A stretch of DNA of 64,000 bases, taken from NCBI RefSeq assembly GCF_034092415.1, contig NZ_CP139304.1, positions 1,472,001-1,536,000 of the forward strand, read 5' to 3'. Within the stretch, counting starts at the first letter, position 1. Each line of letters opens with the position of its first letter. The notes under the pieces were generated by a model. It did not search any database and was not told the DNA's origin. It worked only from the letters and a program-made list of their open reading frames with translations. Below are positions 1 to 9,004 of this stretch, piece by piece. This DNA is from Prochlorococcus sp. MIT 1341. GTDB lineage: Bacteria; Cyanobacteriota; Cyanobacteriia; PCC-6307; Cyanobiaceae. A program made the translations under genes and the position numbers.

Positions 1-63
1 TTCCTTGCGCCAAAAAGGCTTGCGGACTTCTTCATGAATGAACCAAAGGAAGATCCTAAGTAG
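1..63 (+). CDS. 3' end of an upstream gene (partial)
   Basis: Frame 1 is open from the first base to a TAG at 61-63 and encodes about 20 residues ending FMNEPKEDPK. This looks like the C-terminal tail of a gene entering from the left. The fragment is too short for a family assignment. From memory of picocyanobacterial gene order, ferredoxin-dependent glutamate synthase often lies upstream of rpsL, so that is a possible identity by synteny only. Confidence 0.4.
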   Translation, partial: FLAPKRLADFFMNEPKEDPK

Positions 64-538
64 TGAACCTCCATAAGTTTGATCGAGATGGTTTGCTCCA
101 TTCACTTTCTATCGTGGAGCATTTTCTAGGATTATTTGAAACTACCAATCTCTATCAGTAACACTTTAAAGATGGCTTGAATCTTGGAAGTGACATTTCG
201 AAGATTTTTCATCATTAAGAGTCGGTTCACCTCCTTAAGCAACTGTAAAAATCTTTACATCGGGTTATTTTTATTGAATGAGTCATCGAAGTAGTTTGGG
301 AATGCAAAAGAGCTTGAAATCAAATAATTTTTATCTTCAAAGCAACCTGCCCATGCTGTTTTATCAGGCACAATGCGCGCTGTTTTGAAGCGTGATGCTC
401 AAAAACAACGAAATCAGTTTGATTTTTGCTTAGAAGGTCACAAGATAAAGCAGCTGATTTATTTGGTTTGGCCAGGTGAACAGCTAATCTGGTTGATTGT
501 GATATGAGGTCGGAGTTCCGACCCTATGACTATCGTAA
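64..538 (+). other. Non-coding region upstream of the rpsL operon
   Basis: This 475-bp stretch carries no convincing gene; only very short open frames occur. It must hold the promoter and leader of the rpsL-rpsG-fusA-tuf-rpsJ run. The one clear structure is a perfect inverted repeat at 508-523, just before the rpsL start. No strong -35/-10 pair could be picked by eye. Confidence 0.5.
508..523 (+). promoter_or_regulatory. Hairpin just upstream of rpsL
   Basis: GGTCGGA (508-514) and TCCGACC (517-523) are perfect complements. The realistic RNA fold is a 6-bp GC-rich stem with a four-base AGTT loop, ending 15 nt before the rpsL ATG. It sits where a ribosome would load, so a role in translational control of the str operon is plausible but inferred. 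No U-tract follows, so it is not a terminator. Confidence 0.45.
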
Positions 539-913
539 ATGCCAACAATCCAACAGCTAATTCGAACTGAGAGACAGCGTCTGACCAGAAAGACAAAATC
601 TCCAGCATTGAGAGCATGCCCTGAGAGACGGGGTGTATGTACCCGTGTCTATACCTCTACTCCAAAAAAGCCTAATTCGGCCTTAAGAAAGGTTGCAAGA
701 GTTAGGCTTACTTCTGGTTTTGAGGTTACGGCATACATCCCAGGAATAGGTCATAACCTCCAAGAACACTCAGTAGTGTTGATCAGAGGTGGCAGAGTTA
801 AAGATCTTCCAGGTGTGAGATATCACATTATTCGAGGCACTCTAGATACCGCAGGGGTTAAAGATCGCCGTCAGGCTCGCTCAAAGTACGGTGCCAAATC
901 ACCTAAAAGTTAG
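539..913 (+). CDS. rpsL: 30S ribosomal protein S12
   Basis: The 124-residue product matches S12 along its full length. S12 lies at the decoding centre of the 30S subunit and helps control tRNA selection accuracy. The family signature [12 protein letters not shown] lies at residues 41-52, and the [11 protein letters not shown] segment, which includes the conserved Asp that is methylthiolated in many bacteria, follows near residue 86. The ATG start gives the usual N-terminus MPTIQQLIR. It is the first gene of a conserved rpsL-rpsG-fusA-tuf-rpsJ run; a hairpin (508-523) sits 15 nt upstream. Confidence 0.98.
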   Translation: MPTIQQLIRTERQRLTRKTKSPALRACPERRGVCTRVYTSTPKKPNSALRKVARVRLTSGFEVTAYIPGIGHNLQEHSVVLIRGGRVKDLPGVRYHIIRGTLDTAGVKDRRQARSKYGAKSPKS

Positions 914-979
914 CTTGATCTTATCTATTAGGGATTTTTCTTTTTTATTAGTTTCTTCACTCAAATTTTTTGGCCAACT

Positions 980-1450
980 ATGTCACGCAGAAACGCAGCA
1001 GAAAAAAAACCAGTTCTTCCTGACCCACAGTTCAACAACAGGCTTGCGACAATGATGATTGCAAGGTTGATGAAGCATGGAAAGAAATCCACAGCTCAAA
1101 GAATTCTTTCAGAAGCTTTTGGCTTGATTAACGAACGTACTGGAAGTGATCCAATAGAACTATTTGAAACTGCTGTTAAAAATGCCACCCCTTTAGTTGA
1201 GGTAAGGGCTCGTCGAGTTGGAGGTGCTACATATCAGGTTCCTATGGAGGTCAGACAAGAACGGGGCACAGCTATGGCTTTGCGTTGGTTAGTGAATTTC
1301 TCAAGATCTAGAAATGGGCGGAGTATGGCTCAAAAACTTGCTAATGAGCTGATTGATGCCGCTAATGAAGCTGGTAGTGCAGTGCGGAAGCGTGAAGAGA
1401 CCCACAAGATGGCTGAGGCTAATAAAGCTTTTGCCCATTACAGGTACTAA
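980..1450 (+). CDS. rpsG: 30S ribosomal protein S7
   Basis: The 156-residue protein is the usual length for S7, the primary 16S rRNA-binding protein that nucleates assembly of the 30S head. It begins [10 protein letters not shown] and carries the conserved basic [14 protein letters not shown] segment near residues 77-90, the rRNA-binding beta-ribbon region. It lies 66 bp downstream of rpsL and 94 bp upstream of fusA on the same strand, consistent with the str operon. In E. coli S7 represses this operon by binding an rpsL-rpsG spacer; no matching structure was recognised in the short AT-rich spacer here. Confidence 0.98.
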   Translation: MSRRNAAEKKPVLPDPQFNNRLATMMIARLMKHGKKSTAQRILSEAFGLINERTGSDPIELFETAVKNATPLVEVRARRVGGATYQVPMEVRQERGTAMALRWLVNFSRSRNGRSMAQKLANELIDAANEAGSAVRKREETHKMAEANKAFAHYRY

Positions 1451-1544
1451 ATCATTAGTAATAATGCCGAGAAACTTTCATTTATGTAGGGCTGACATGT
1501 AGAGTCTCACCCGCCTTTTCATGCCTCAACCCGGAGAGTTTCTT

Positions 1545-3620
1545 GTGGATCGCGCCTTTCCCCTGGAACGTGTAAGAAATATAGGTATTGCCGCCCATAT
1601 TGATGCTGGCAAAACTACTTGCACTGAACGAATTCTTTTTTATTCGGGCGTAGTCCATAAAATGGGCGAAGTCCATGATGGCGCAGCAGTAACAGACTGG
1701 ATGGCTCAAGAGCGTGAGCGTGGAATCACGATTACTGCTGCTGCCATCTCTACAACCTGGAATGACCATCGTATAAACATTATTGATACTCCAGGTCACG
1801 TTGATTTCACTATTGAAGTCGAGCGTTCGATGCGAGTGCTTGATGGAGTAATTGCTGTTTTTTGTGCGGTTGGGGGAGTTCAGCCACAGTCAGAAACCGT
1901 TTGGCGTCAAGCCGACCGGTATTCGGTTCCAAGGATGGTCTTCGTAAATAAAATGGATCGAACAGGAGCAGATTTTCTGAAGGTTCATGCACAGATCAAG
2001 GATCGCCTCAAAGCTAATGCTGTTCCAATTCAACTTCCCATTGGTGCTGAAAATGATCTCAAAGGGATTGTTGATCTTGTCCAGAACAAAGCTTTTATCT
2101 ACAAAGATGATTTAGGCAAGGATATTGAGGAGACTTCAATACCAGCTGAAATGGAGGATATTGCGGCTGAGTGGCGTGGGAAATTGATGGAGGGAGTAGC
2201 AGAGACTGATGAACAATTGATTGAGGCTTTTCTAGAGACAGGTGAACTAACTCAGGAACAACTTAAGGCTGGTATTAGGGAAGGGGTTTTGAAGCATGGT
2301 TTGGTTCCAATGCTTTGTGGCTCAGCTTTCAAGAATAAGGGCGTGCAACTCCTACTTGATGCGGTAGTCAATTATCTACCTGCGCCTGTTGATGTCCCCC
2401 CTATCCAGGGCTTGTTGCCAAATGGTGAAGAGGCTTTGCGACCTTCCGATGACAATGCATCTTTTAGTGCATTGGCCTTCAAGGTTATGTCCGATCCATA
2501 TGGAAAACTTACATTTGTGAGGATGTATTCCGGTGTTCTTTCTAAAGGAAGCTATGTACTTAATTCAACTAAAGATCAAAAGGAAAGGATTTCTCGCTTA
2601 ATAGTTCTAAAGGCTGACGATCGCGAAGAAGTAGATGAGCTTCGAGCAGGTGACCTTGGAGCTGTACTCGGTTTAAAAAATACGACCACAGGTGACACTC
2701 TGTGCACAACTGATGATCCGATTGTCCTTGAGACACTCTTTATCCCAGAACCAGTGATTTCCGTTGCTGTTGAGCCCAAAACCAAGGGCGATATGGAAAA
2801 ACTATCAAAAGCATTAACTGCTCTAGCTGAAGAAGATCCAACTTTCCGAGTAAGTACTGATCCAGAGACAAATCAGACAGTGATTGCAGGAATGGGAGAA
2901 CTGCATCTTGAAATTCTTGTTGATCGAATGTTGCGCGAGTTCAAGGTTGAAGCAAATATCGGAGCTCCTCAGGTGTCTTACCGGGAAACTATTCGTGCTA
3001 GCTCATCTGGTGAAGGCAAGTTTGCTCGTCAGACAGGAGGAAAAGGTCAATATGGACATGTTGTGATTGAAGTTGAACCAGGTGAGCCTGGTTCAGGGTT
3101 CGAGTTCGTCAATAAAATTGTTGGAGGTGTTGTCCCTAAGGAATACATCAAGCCAGCGGAATCGGGCATGAAGGAGACTTCTGAGTCAGGCGTAATTGCT
3201 GGCTATCCTTTGATAGATGTCAAAGTGACGCTTGTTGACGGGTCTTATCATGACGTCGACTCTTCTGAAATGGCCTTTAAAATTGCTGGCTCAATGGCCT
3301 TCAAGGATGGAGTCAAAAAATGTAATCCAGTACTACTGGAGCCAATGATGAAGGTAGAAGTGGAAGTGCCAGAGGACTTCCTTGGTGCCATTATTGGGGA
3401 CCTATCCTCACGTCGAGGACAGGTGGAAGGACAGTCCATTGACGATGGACTGTCTAAAGTGGGTGCCAAAGTGCCTCTGGCCGAAATGTTTGGCTACGCC
3501 ACTCAGCTCCGATCAATGACACAGGGTCGCGGCATCTTTTCAATGGAGTTCAGCAATTACGAGGAAGTTCCTCGTAATGTGGCTGAAGCAATCATCTCTA
3601 AGAATCAGGGCAATTCCTGA
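1545..3620 (+). CDS. fusA: Translation elongation factor G (EF-G)
   Basis: EF-G is the GTPase that drives ribosomal translocation. The P-loop AHIDAGKT is at residues 17-24, followed by the switch motifs RGITI and DTPGH and the base-recognition motif NKMD; domains II-V follow to the C-terminus. I choose the GTG at 1545, giving 691 residues as is normal for picocyanobacteria, over an ATG 24 bp upstream. A GGAGAG ribosome-binding site sits 6 nt before the GTG, and the sequence [12 protein letters not shown] aligns with the usual N-terminus. It is third in the str operon, 42 bp before tuf. Confidence 0.96.
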   Translation: MDRAFPLERVRNIGIAAHIDAGKTTCTERILFYSGVVHKMGEVHDGAAVTDWMAQERERGITITAAAISTTWNDHRINIIDTPGHVDFTIEVERSMRVLDGVIAVFCAVGGVQPQSETVWRQADRYSVPRMVFVNKMDRTGADFLKVHAQIKDRLKANAVPIQLPIGAENDLKGIVDLVQNKAFIYKDDLGKDIEETSIPAEMEDIAAEWRGKLMEGVAETDEQLIEAFLETGELTQEQLKAGIREGVLKHGLVPMLCGSAFKNKGVQLLLDAVVNYLPAPVDVPPIQGLLPNGEEALRPSDDNASFSALAFKVMSDPYGKLTFVRMYSGVLSKGSYVLNSTKDQKERISRLIVLKADDREEVDELRAGDLGAVLGLKNTTTGDTLCTTDDPIVLETLFIPEPVISVAVEPKTKGDMEKLSKALTALAEEDPTFRVSTDPETNQTVIAGMGELHLEILVDRMLREFKVEANIGAPQVSYRETIRASSSGEGKFARQTGGKGQYGHVVIEVEPGEPGSGFEFVNKIVGGVVPKEYIKPAESGMKETSESGVIAGYPLIDVKVTLVDGSYHDVDSSEMAFKIAGSMAFKDGVKKCNPVLLEPMMKVEVEVPEDFLGAIIGDLSSRRGQVEGQSIDDGLSKVGAKVPLAEMFGYATQLRSMTQGRGIFSMEFSNYEEVPRNVAEAIISKNQGNS

Positions 3621-3662
3621 TCTTTAAACCCCAACTTTTTTAACCCCCGATTCTTTAACAAA

Positions 3663-4862
3663 ATGGCTCGCGAGAAGTTTGAGAGGAACAAGCCTCACGT
3701 CAACATTGGCACTATTGGTCATGTTGATCATGGCAAAACCACCCTTACAGCAGCAATAACAAATGTGCTAGCTAAGAAGGGACAGGCCAAAGCACAAGAT
3801 TATGGAGATATCGACGGAGCGCCTGAAGAGCGCGAACGTGGTATCACCATTAATACAGCGCATGTTGAATACGAGACTGATTCTCGTCACTATGCCCATG
3901 TCGACTGTCCCGGGCATGCTGATTATGTAAAGAACATGATCACAGGGGCCGCACAGATGGACGGAGCCATCATTGTTGTTGCTGCTACAGATGGCGCTAT
4001 GGCTCAGACTAAAGAGCACATACTGTTAGCTAAGCAGGTTGGTGTTCCTTCTTTGGTTGTTGCATTGAACAAATGCGACATGGTCGATGATGAGGAAATG
4101 ATTGAGCTCGTAGAAATGGAAATTCGCGAGTTATTAAGTAGTTATGATTTTCCTGGGGATGATATCCCAGTTGTTCAAGTATCTGCTCTTAAAGCTTTAG
4201 AAGGAGATTCTGAGTGGGAAGGCAAGGTTGAAGCCTTAATGAAGGCTGTAGATGAGTCAATACCCGAGCCCGAAAGAGAGGTTGATAAGCCGTTCTTGAT
4301 GGCTATAGAGGATGTTTTCTCAATTACTGGACGGGGAACAGTCGCTACTGGACGTATTGAAAGAGGAAAGGTAAAGGTTGGAGAGGAAGTTGAAATCGTA
4401 GGTATTAAAGACACTCGTGTGACTACCGTTACTGGTGTTGAGATGTTCCGAAAGCTCCTTGAGGAAGGTATGGCTGGAGACAACGTTGGTTTATTACTTA
4501 GAGGTGTTCAAAAAGAGGATATAGAGCGAGGAATGGTTTTAGTTAAGAAAGGTTCGATTACTCCTCACACAAAATTTGAAGGCGAAGTTTATGTTCTCAA
4601 GAAGGAAGAAGGTGGTCGCCATACTCCTTTCTTTGCGGGCTATCGTCCTCAGTTCTATATCAGGACAACTGATGTAACAGGTCAAATCACAGCATTTACT
4701 GCTGATGATGGCAGCAATGTCGAAATGGTGATGCCCGGTGACCGTATCAACATGACAGGGGAGTTAATTTGTCCTGTTGCCATTGAGAAGAATATGCGTT
4801 TTGCAATTAGGGAAGGCGGCCGCACAATCGGTGCAGGAGTCGTTTCTAAGATTCTTGCTTGA
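3663..4862 (+). CDS. tuf: Translation elongation factor Tu (EF-Tu)
   Basis: EF-Tu delivers aminoacyl-tRNA to the ribosomal A site as a ternary complex with GTP. The 399-residue length is standard. The G-domain motifs GHVDHGKT (19-26), [22 protein letters not shown] and NKCD are all present, followed by beta-barrel domains 2 and 3. The gene lies 42 bp after fusA. It is the only tuf gene in this window. Two hairpins lie between tuf and rpsJ and may set differential expression or processing. Confidence 0.98.
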   Translation: MAREKFERNKPHVNIGTIGHVDHGKTTLTAAITNVLAKKGQAKAQDYGDIDGAPEERERGITINTAHVEYETDSRHYAHVDCPGHADYVKNMITGAAQMDGAIIVVAATDGAMAQTKEHILLAKQVGVPSLVVALNKCDMVDDEEMIELVEMEIRELLSSYDFPGDDIPVVQVSALKALEGDSEWEGKVEALMKAVDESIPEPEREVDKPFLMAIEDVFSITGRGTVATGRIERGKVKVGEEVEIVGIKDTRVTTVTGVEMFRKLLEEGMAGDNVGLLLRGVQKEDIERGMVLVKKGSITPHTKFEGEVYVLKKEEGGRHTPFFAGYRPQFYIRTTDVTGQITAFTADDGSNVEMVMPGDRINMTGELICPVAIEKNMRFAIREGGRTIGAGVVSKILA

Positions 4863-4910
4863 TGCATCAAAGCGTCATTTATTTCTATTAGAGTGCTGAA
4901 TCTCTTATAG

Positions 4911-4946
4911 TGATCAACAAGGCTGACTAGTTGGCCTTGTTGATCA
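4911..4946 (+). promoter_or_regulatory. Long perfect hairpin between tuf and rpsJ
   Basis: TGATCAACAAGGC (4911-4923) is exactly complementary to GCCTTGTTGATCA (4934-4946) across a 10-nt loop, a 13-bp stem starting 48 nt after the tuf stop. No run of T residues follows, so a classical intrinsic terminator is unlikely. An RNA-processing or mRNA-stability element at the tuf 3' end, or a partial attenuator, fits better. A second, smaller GC hairpin (CCCC TGATA GGGG, 4972-4984) lies just before rpsJ. Confidence 0.5.
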
Positions 4947-5001
4947 AGTACCTAGACAATTAATTTTCTTACCCCTGATAGGGGATTCTCCAGGACCCGT
5001 C

Positions 5002-5322
5002 ATGTCAACGGCAATAGCACAGCAGAAGATCAGGATTCGTCTCAAGGCATTTGATCGCCGAAGACTTGATCTATCTTGCGACAAGATTATTGAGACAGCC
5101 GACAATACTGCAGCTACTGCAATTGGGCCGATACCTTTGCCAACTAAAAGGAAAATATATTGTGTTCTTCGTTCCCCGCATGTAGATAAGGACTCAAGGG
5201 AGCATTTTGAGACAAGAACTCATCGCAGGATAATTGATATTTACAACCCCTCGGCAAAAACAATTGACTCTCTAATGAAGTTGGATCTCCCTAGTGGTGT
5301 AGATATTGAAGTTAAGCTTTGA
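5002..5322 (+). CDS. rpsJ: 30S ribosomal protein S10
   Basis: This is a 106-residue S10, a 30S head protein that in other bacteria also acts as NusE in transcription antitermination. The family signature is clear in the [20 protein letters not shown] segment near residues 52-71. In many bacteria rpsJ leads the S10 operon; here it closes the str cluster after tuf, the common cyanobacterial arrangement. The 139-bp tuf-rpsJ gap holds two stem-loops, so it may be partly uncoupled from tuf. Confidence 0.97.
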   Translation: MSTAIAQQKIRIRLKAFDRRRLDLSCDKIIETADNTAATAIGPIPLPTKRKIYCVLRSPHVDKDSREHFETRTHRRIIDIYNPSAKTIDSLMKLDLPSGVDIEVKL

Positions 5323-5380
5323 AAATCAGTCACTTTGGCAATCATTTATCTAGCATTAAGGCCTCTTTAATCAGATTTCC

Positions 5381-6043
5381 GTGTCAGACCTCTCAGTGAG
5401 GGAATTGCCTCTTTTCCCTTTGCCTGATGTGGTTCTTTTCCCTGAGGAGGTGCTACCACTTCATGTTTTTGAGTCTAGATACAGAATTATGCTCCAAAAT
5501 GTTTTGGAGAAAGACAGCCGGTTTGGCATTGTTCGCTGGGACCCCAGCAAGAAAATCTATGCGAATGTTGGTTGTTGTGCAGAGATAATTCAGCACCAAA
5601 CTTTTCAGGATGGACGGAGCAATTTGGTCACTCTTGGGCAACAAAGATTTAGGGTTTTAGAGGTTACTAGTGAGGCTCCTTATCGCAGGGCAGTCGTTAG
5701 TTGGATAGAAGATCAAGCTGTGACTGATCTAGATGGTCTCCATAAGCTTTCTGGGAATGTACGAACTGCTCTTGAGGATGTTGTTGAACTAACTGGGAAG
5801 TTGACAGGTAGTGAGGTCTCCTTGCCAGAGGATTTGCCTGATTTGCCTAGAGAGCTTTCATTTTGGATAGCCTCCCATTTGGGGGGGCCCGCAGCTGAAG
5901 AACAACAAAAATTGCTGGAGTTAACCGATACGATTAAACGTTTGGAACGAGAATATGAAATGCTTGATCAAACGAGAAGACAGCTTGCAGCAAGAACAGT
6001 TTTGAAAGATACTTTGAGCAATGCAGATCTTGGGAATAATTAA
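5381..6043 (+). CDS. LON substrate-binding-domain protein
   Basis: The 220-residue protein is a stand-alone LON N-terminal (PUA-like) domain without the AAA+ or protease parts of Lon. The hallmark is the N-terminal ELPLFPLPDVVLFPEEVLPLHVFE stretch, followed by RYRIMLQNVL and a beta-rich core (residues 1-120), then helices. The start is a GTG at 5381; no earlier in-frame start fits. The role of such free LON domains is not established; proteolysis or quality control is suggested by homology only. It ends 3 bp before the methyltransferase start, so the two are probably cotranscribed. Confidence 0.85.
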   Translation: MSDLSVRELPLFPLPDVVLFPEEVLPLHVFESRYRIMLQNVLEKDSRFGIVRWDPSKKIYANVGCCAEIIQHQTFQDGRSNLVTLGQQRFRVLEVTSEAPYRRAVVSWIEDQAVTDLDGLHKLSGNVRTALEDVVELTGKLTGSEVSLPEDLPDLPRELSFWIASHLGGPAAEEQQKLLELTDTIKRLEREYEMLDQTRRQLAARTVLKDTLSNADLGNN

Positions 6044-6046
6044 TTA

Positions 6047-6985
6047 ATGAAAATAATCCTTTTAACCGCAGTAATCTTCTCATTATTTTTATTGTTATTT
6101 GTTTTTATATGGATAAAAGTAGATCGTAGATATACCTCTGTTAAAAGTGTTGCATCAGCTTATGATTCCTGGACCAAAGATCAGCTATTAGAGACTCTTT
6201 GGGGTGAGCATATTCACTTGGGATACTATGGATTCTCTCAACAGAATCGTAACTTTCGCCAAGCAAAAGTTGATTTTGTTCATGAGTTGGTTAATTGGAG
6301 TGGTTTAGATAGGTTGCCTCCAGGTTCGCGTGTAATTGATGTTGGTTGTGGAATAGGGGGTAGTGCGAGAATTCTTGCTAAAGAATATGGGTTTGATGTA
6401 GTTGCTATAAGTATTAGTCCAGTTCAAATTTCTCGTGCAATTGAACTTACAGATCAAGGTATTAAATGTGATTTTCAGGTAATGGATGCACTCGATTTAA
6501 AATTTAGTGATGCTACTTTTGATGCTGTTTGGAGTGTTGAAGTAGGTCCTCATATTCTTGATAAGCAGCTTTATGCTGATGAGCTTTTACGAGTATTACG
6601 CCCAGGAGGCATTTTAGCTGTAGCTGATTGGAACCGTCGTGACGTCTCTAATGGAGAAACAAGTCTTGTGGAAAGACTTGTTATGAGACAGTTGTTAGAT
6701 CAGTGGGCTCATCCAGAGTTCTCCAGTATTCCAATGTTTAGGAATAATTTGGAGAATAGTAAGTATAAAAAAGGGTTGATCCAAACTGCAGATTGGACCA
6801 ATGAAACTTGCCCTTCTTGGTCAGAGTCCATTTTTGAAGGATTTAGACGGTCTAGGGCAGTTTTTGCTTTAGGTCCAGAGGCACTCTTGAAAGGAATTAG
6901 AGAAATTCCAACGATTCTTTTAATGCGTTGGGCATTCTCAACAGGACTGATGCGTTTTGGAGTTTTTAGGACTGGTGATGAATAA
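6047..6985 (+). CDS. SAM-dependent quinol methyltransferase, MPBQ/MSBQ type
   Basis: The 312-residue protein has one N-terminal membrane segment (residues about 3-24) and a class I methyltransferase fold with the SAM-binding motif VIDVGCGIGGSAR near residue 100. Segments such as WGEHIHLGYYG, SVEVGPH and VADWN match, from memory, the cyanobacterial Sll0418-type enzyme that methylates 2-methyl-6-phytyl/solanesyl-benzoquinol in tocopherol and plastoquinone synthesis. Plastoquinone is the likely relevant product for photosynthesis. The membrane anchor suits a lipophilic substrate. It follows the LON-domain gene by 3 bp and converges on pheA with a 1-bp gap. Confidence 0.8.
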   Translation: MKIILLTAVIFSLFLLLFVFIWIKVDRRYTSVKSVASAYDSWTKDQLLETLWGEHIHLGYYGFSQQNRNFRQAKVDFVHELVNWSGLDRLPPGSRVIDVGCGIGGSARILAKEYGFDVVAISISPVQISRAIELTDQGIKCDFQVMDALDLKFSDATFDAVWSVEVGPHILDKQLYADELLRVLRPGGILAVADWNRRDVSNGETSLVERLVMRQLLDQWAHPEFSSIPMFRNNLENSKYKKGLIQTADWTNETCPSWSESIFEGFRRSRAVFALGPEALLKGIREIPTILLMRWAFSTGLMRFGVFRTGDE

Positions 6986-6986
6986 C

Positions 6987-7829
6987 TTAGCTTTTTTGGA
7001 TTTCAGAACTTGGATAAACCCCAAAGCTCACTAGGTGTTCACACAAAGGTTCTAAAACTCTAATTAGGCGTTCGTAGTTATCAGATTTGCTTGCAGATAG
7101 TTCAATGTCTACAAAAAATATGTATTCGCCAAGCTCTCTTTTTGAAGGCCTTGATTCAATTCTACTCATGTTTAATCCAAGGTCTGCTATACATTTGAGT
7201 GCTTTTAGTAGGGCACCTGGGACATTTGTTTTTAATGAAAAGGCAAAGCTTCCAATGTCTCCTGTTTGCGTACTTTTCTCTTTTTTGAGTAATAAAAAGC
7301 GAGTTCTATTACCTTCAATATCATTTATGGGGAAAGCCAATTCTTTTAGCCCTGCTGTTTCTCCTGCGCTTCTAGATGAGATTGCTGCTCGGAAACGACT
7401 CCCGTAGACCATTTTTACTGCTTCAGCTGTGGAGCTAGTAGAAAGCTGAAGTGCGTTTGGAAGGTTTTTTGTAAGCCATTCATTGCATTGTGCAAGGGCC
7501 TGAGGGTGAGATAACACCTCCGAAATCTCACTAAGAGTCCCGCTGCTAAATAAAGAATGCTTGATAGGTAATACCAAAGCTCTGCTGATACTTAATTCCG
7601 GATGGGCCCAAAGCGTATCTAATGTTGCAGTCACTCCTCCTTCTACGGAATTTTCTACTGGGACTACCGCTTTTTCGCAAAGATTGTTTGCGAGATGTTC
7701 GATTACCGCTCGTAATCCTTTACATGGGATTAAGTCTGGTTTTGGAATTTTTTCTAGTTCAGCAAGCGCCAGAGCTGCTTTTTCGGCATAAGTACCTTCC
7801 GGTCCTAAAAAGGCCACACGAATTTGCAT
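6987..7829 (-). CDS. pheA: Prephenate dehydratase
   Basis: It converts prephenate to phenylpyruvate in phenylalanine synthesis. The 280-residue protein has the dehydratase domain (residues 1-180, starting RVAFLGPEGTYAE, with VPVENSVEGGV near 57-67) and a C-terminal ACT regulatory domain containing PGALLKAL and IESRPSK, which in this family binds phenylalanine for feedback inhibition. There is no fused chorismate mutase. The gene stands alone on the minus strand, converging with the methyltransferase gene and diverging from the DUF1997 gene across 53 bp. Confidence 0.95.
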   Translation of the reverse strand: MQIRVAFLGPEGTYAEKAALALAELEKIPKPDLIPCKGLRAVIEHLANNLCEKAVVPVENSVEGGVTATLDTLWAHPELSISRALVLPIKHSLFSSGTLSEISEVLSHPQALAQCNEWLTKNLPNALQLSTSSTAEAVKMVYGSRFRAAISSRSAGETAGLKELAFPINDIEGNRTRFLLLKKEKSTQTGDIGSFAFSLKTNVPGALLKALKCIADLGLNMSRIESRPSKRELGEYIFFVDIELSASKSDNYERLIRVLEPLCEHLVSFGVYPSSEIQKS

Positions 7830-7882
7830 TGGAGATTTGAGGGGGAAAGCTCGATAGGATCAATATGCCTTAGTCAAGAGAC

Positions 7883-8413
7883 ATGTTTCTGGCCTTTCGA
7901 GCCAGCCAGCATCTAGATCTTCCTGTAAGACACAACATTGAGCGTCTTCCAAGGTATCTGCTCGAGCAAGAAAGAGTTGTTGGCGCAATGCTAGATCCCC
8001 AAAAGTTAACTCTTCTAGCTCCCGGTAGTTTTCGCTACACAGTAACTAGTTTGAATGTGTTTCAGCTTCAAATTAACCCTGTGGTTTCTATAGAGGTGGT
8101 CAACACTGATGGCAAACTCAAAATGCGAGCTACTGATAGTGAATTAAGGGGCTTGGCAATGGTGGATGATTTTCAGCTAACACTTGATGCGACCTTAGAG
8201 GCCACATCCCATGGTTTAGAAGGGGAGGCGAATCTTGGGGTAACTGTAAGTCAGCCGCCTATATTGAAGTTGATTCCTGCAGGGGTTCTAGAGAGCACCG
8301 GTCAGTCTATTCTAAATGGAATATTGATAGGAATTAAGGCACGGGTCGGGAATCAATTATTAAATGACTTTAGTAATTGGTGCCAAGAATCAGGCAAACT
8401 TATTGATTCATAG
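7883..8413 (+). CDS. DUF1997 family protein
   Basis: The 176-residue protein starts MFLAFRASQHLDLPV and looks like the DUF1997 family, which is widespread in cyanobacteria and plastid-bearing plants and has no firm biochemical role. No signal peptide or membrane helix is evident. The fold appears beta-rich (alternating hydrophobic strands such as LKMRATDSEL and FQLTLDATLEA), with a C-terminal amphipathic helix. It is a single gene between divergent pheA and convergent rnhB, with only 5 bp between its stop and the rnhB stop. Confidence 0.7.
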   Translation: MFLAFRASQHLDLPVRHNIERLPRYLLEQERVVGAMLDPQKLTLLAPGSFRYTVTSLNVFQLQINPVVSIEVVNTDGKLKMRATDSELRGLAMVDDFQLTLDATLEATSHGLEGEANLGVTVSQPPILKLIPAGVLESTGQSILNGILIGIKARVGNQLLNDFSNWCQESGKLIDS

Positions 8414-8418
8414 CAGAA

Positions 8419-9003
8419 TTATTCACTAATATTTTTCAGGAAACTTAGCCTATGAAGTTTAGAAGCTCCTTTGGCCTGAATTGCTTGGATATGTTTCTTT
8501 GTTCCATATCCCATGTTTGTTTCGAGTCCATAGCCAGGGAAAAGACAGGCTAATCTTCTGATTAAAGCGTCTCTGCTTTCTTTTGCGACAACACTTGCAG
8601 CTGAAATCTCAGCTAATTTCACATCTCCTTTGATTATATTTTTCTGTTGACCGTTCCATATTCGTAATGGTAGGTTGCCATCGATGAGAAGGAAATCAGG
8701 CTTTTTCGCAAGCTTTTGTATAGCTCTAATCATAGCAGTTTCAGTTGCTTCTCTTATTCCAAATTCATCAATTTCTCTTGAGGATGCTTGGCCAAGTGCC
8801 CATCCTATTGACAAAGACTTTATTAAAGGAACTAAATATGTTCTTTTCTTATGAGTAAGTAACTTGCTATCAGTTAAACCCTCTTTTCTTAGATATTTCG
8901 CGGTGCTGTTATTAAGGACAACGGCCCCAGCAAAAACAGGTCCAAATAAGGAACCTCTCCCAACTTCGTCAATCCCTGCGATTATTTTTTTAGATGGCAA
9001 CAT
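8419..9003 (-). CDS. rnhB: Ribonuclease HII
   Basis: RNase HII nicks RNA-DNA hybrids at single ribonucleotides in DNA and removes primer remnants. The 194-residue protein has the N-terminal [13 protein letters not shown] motif carrying the first two metal-binding acids (Asp12, Glu13), then LTDSKLL, LLIDGNL with the third Asp, and the [17 protein letters not shown] region. The ATG at 9003 is one base past the rne stop, so rne and rnhB are translated from one transcript. The pairing puts RNA turnover and RNA removal from DNA under shared control. Confidence 0.95.
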   Translation of the reverse strand: MLPSKKIIAGIDEVGRGSLFGPVFAGAVVLNNSTAKYLRKEGLTDSKLLTHKKRTYLVPLIKSLSIGWALGQASSREIDEFGIREATETAMIRAIQKLAKKPDFLLIDGNLPLRIWNGQQKNIIKGDVKLAEISAASVVAKESRDALIRRLACLFPGYGLETNMGYGTKKHIQAIQAKGASKLHRLSFLKNISE

Positions 9004-9004
9004 T

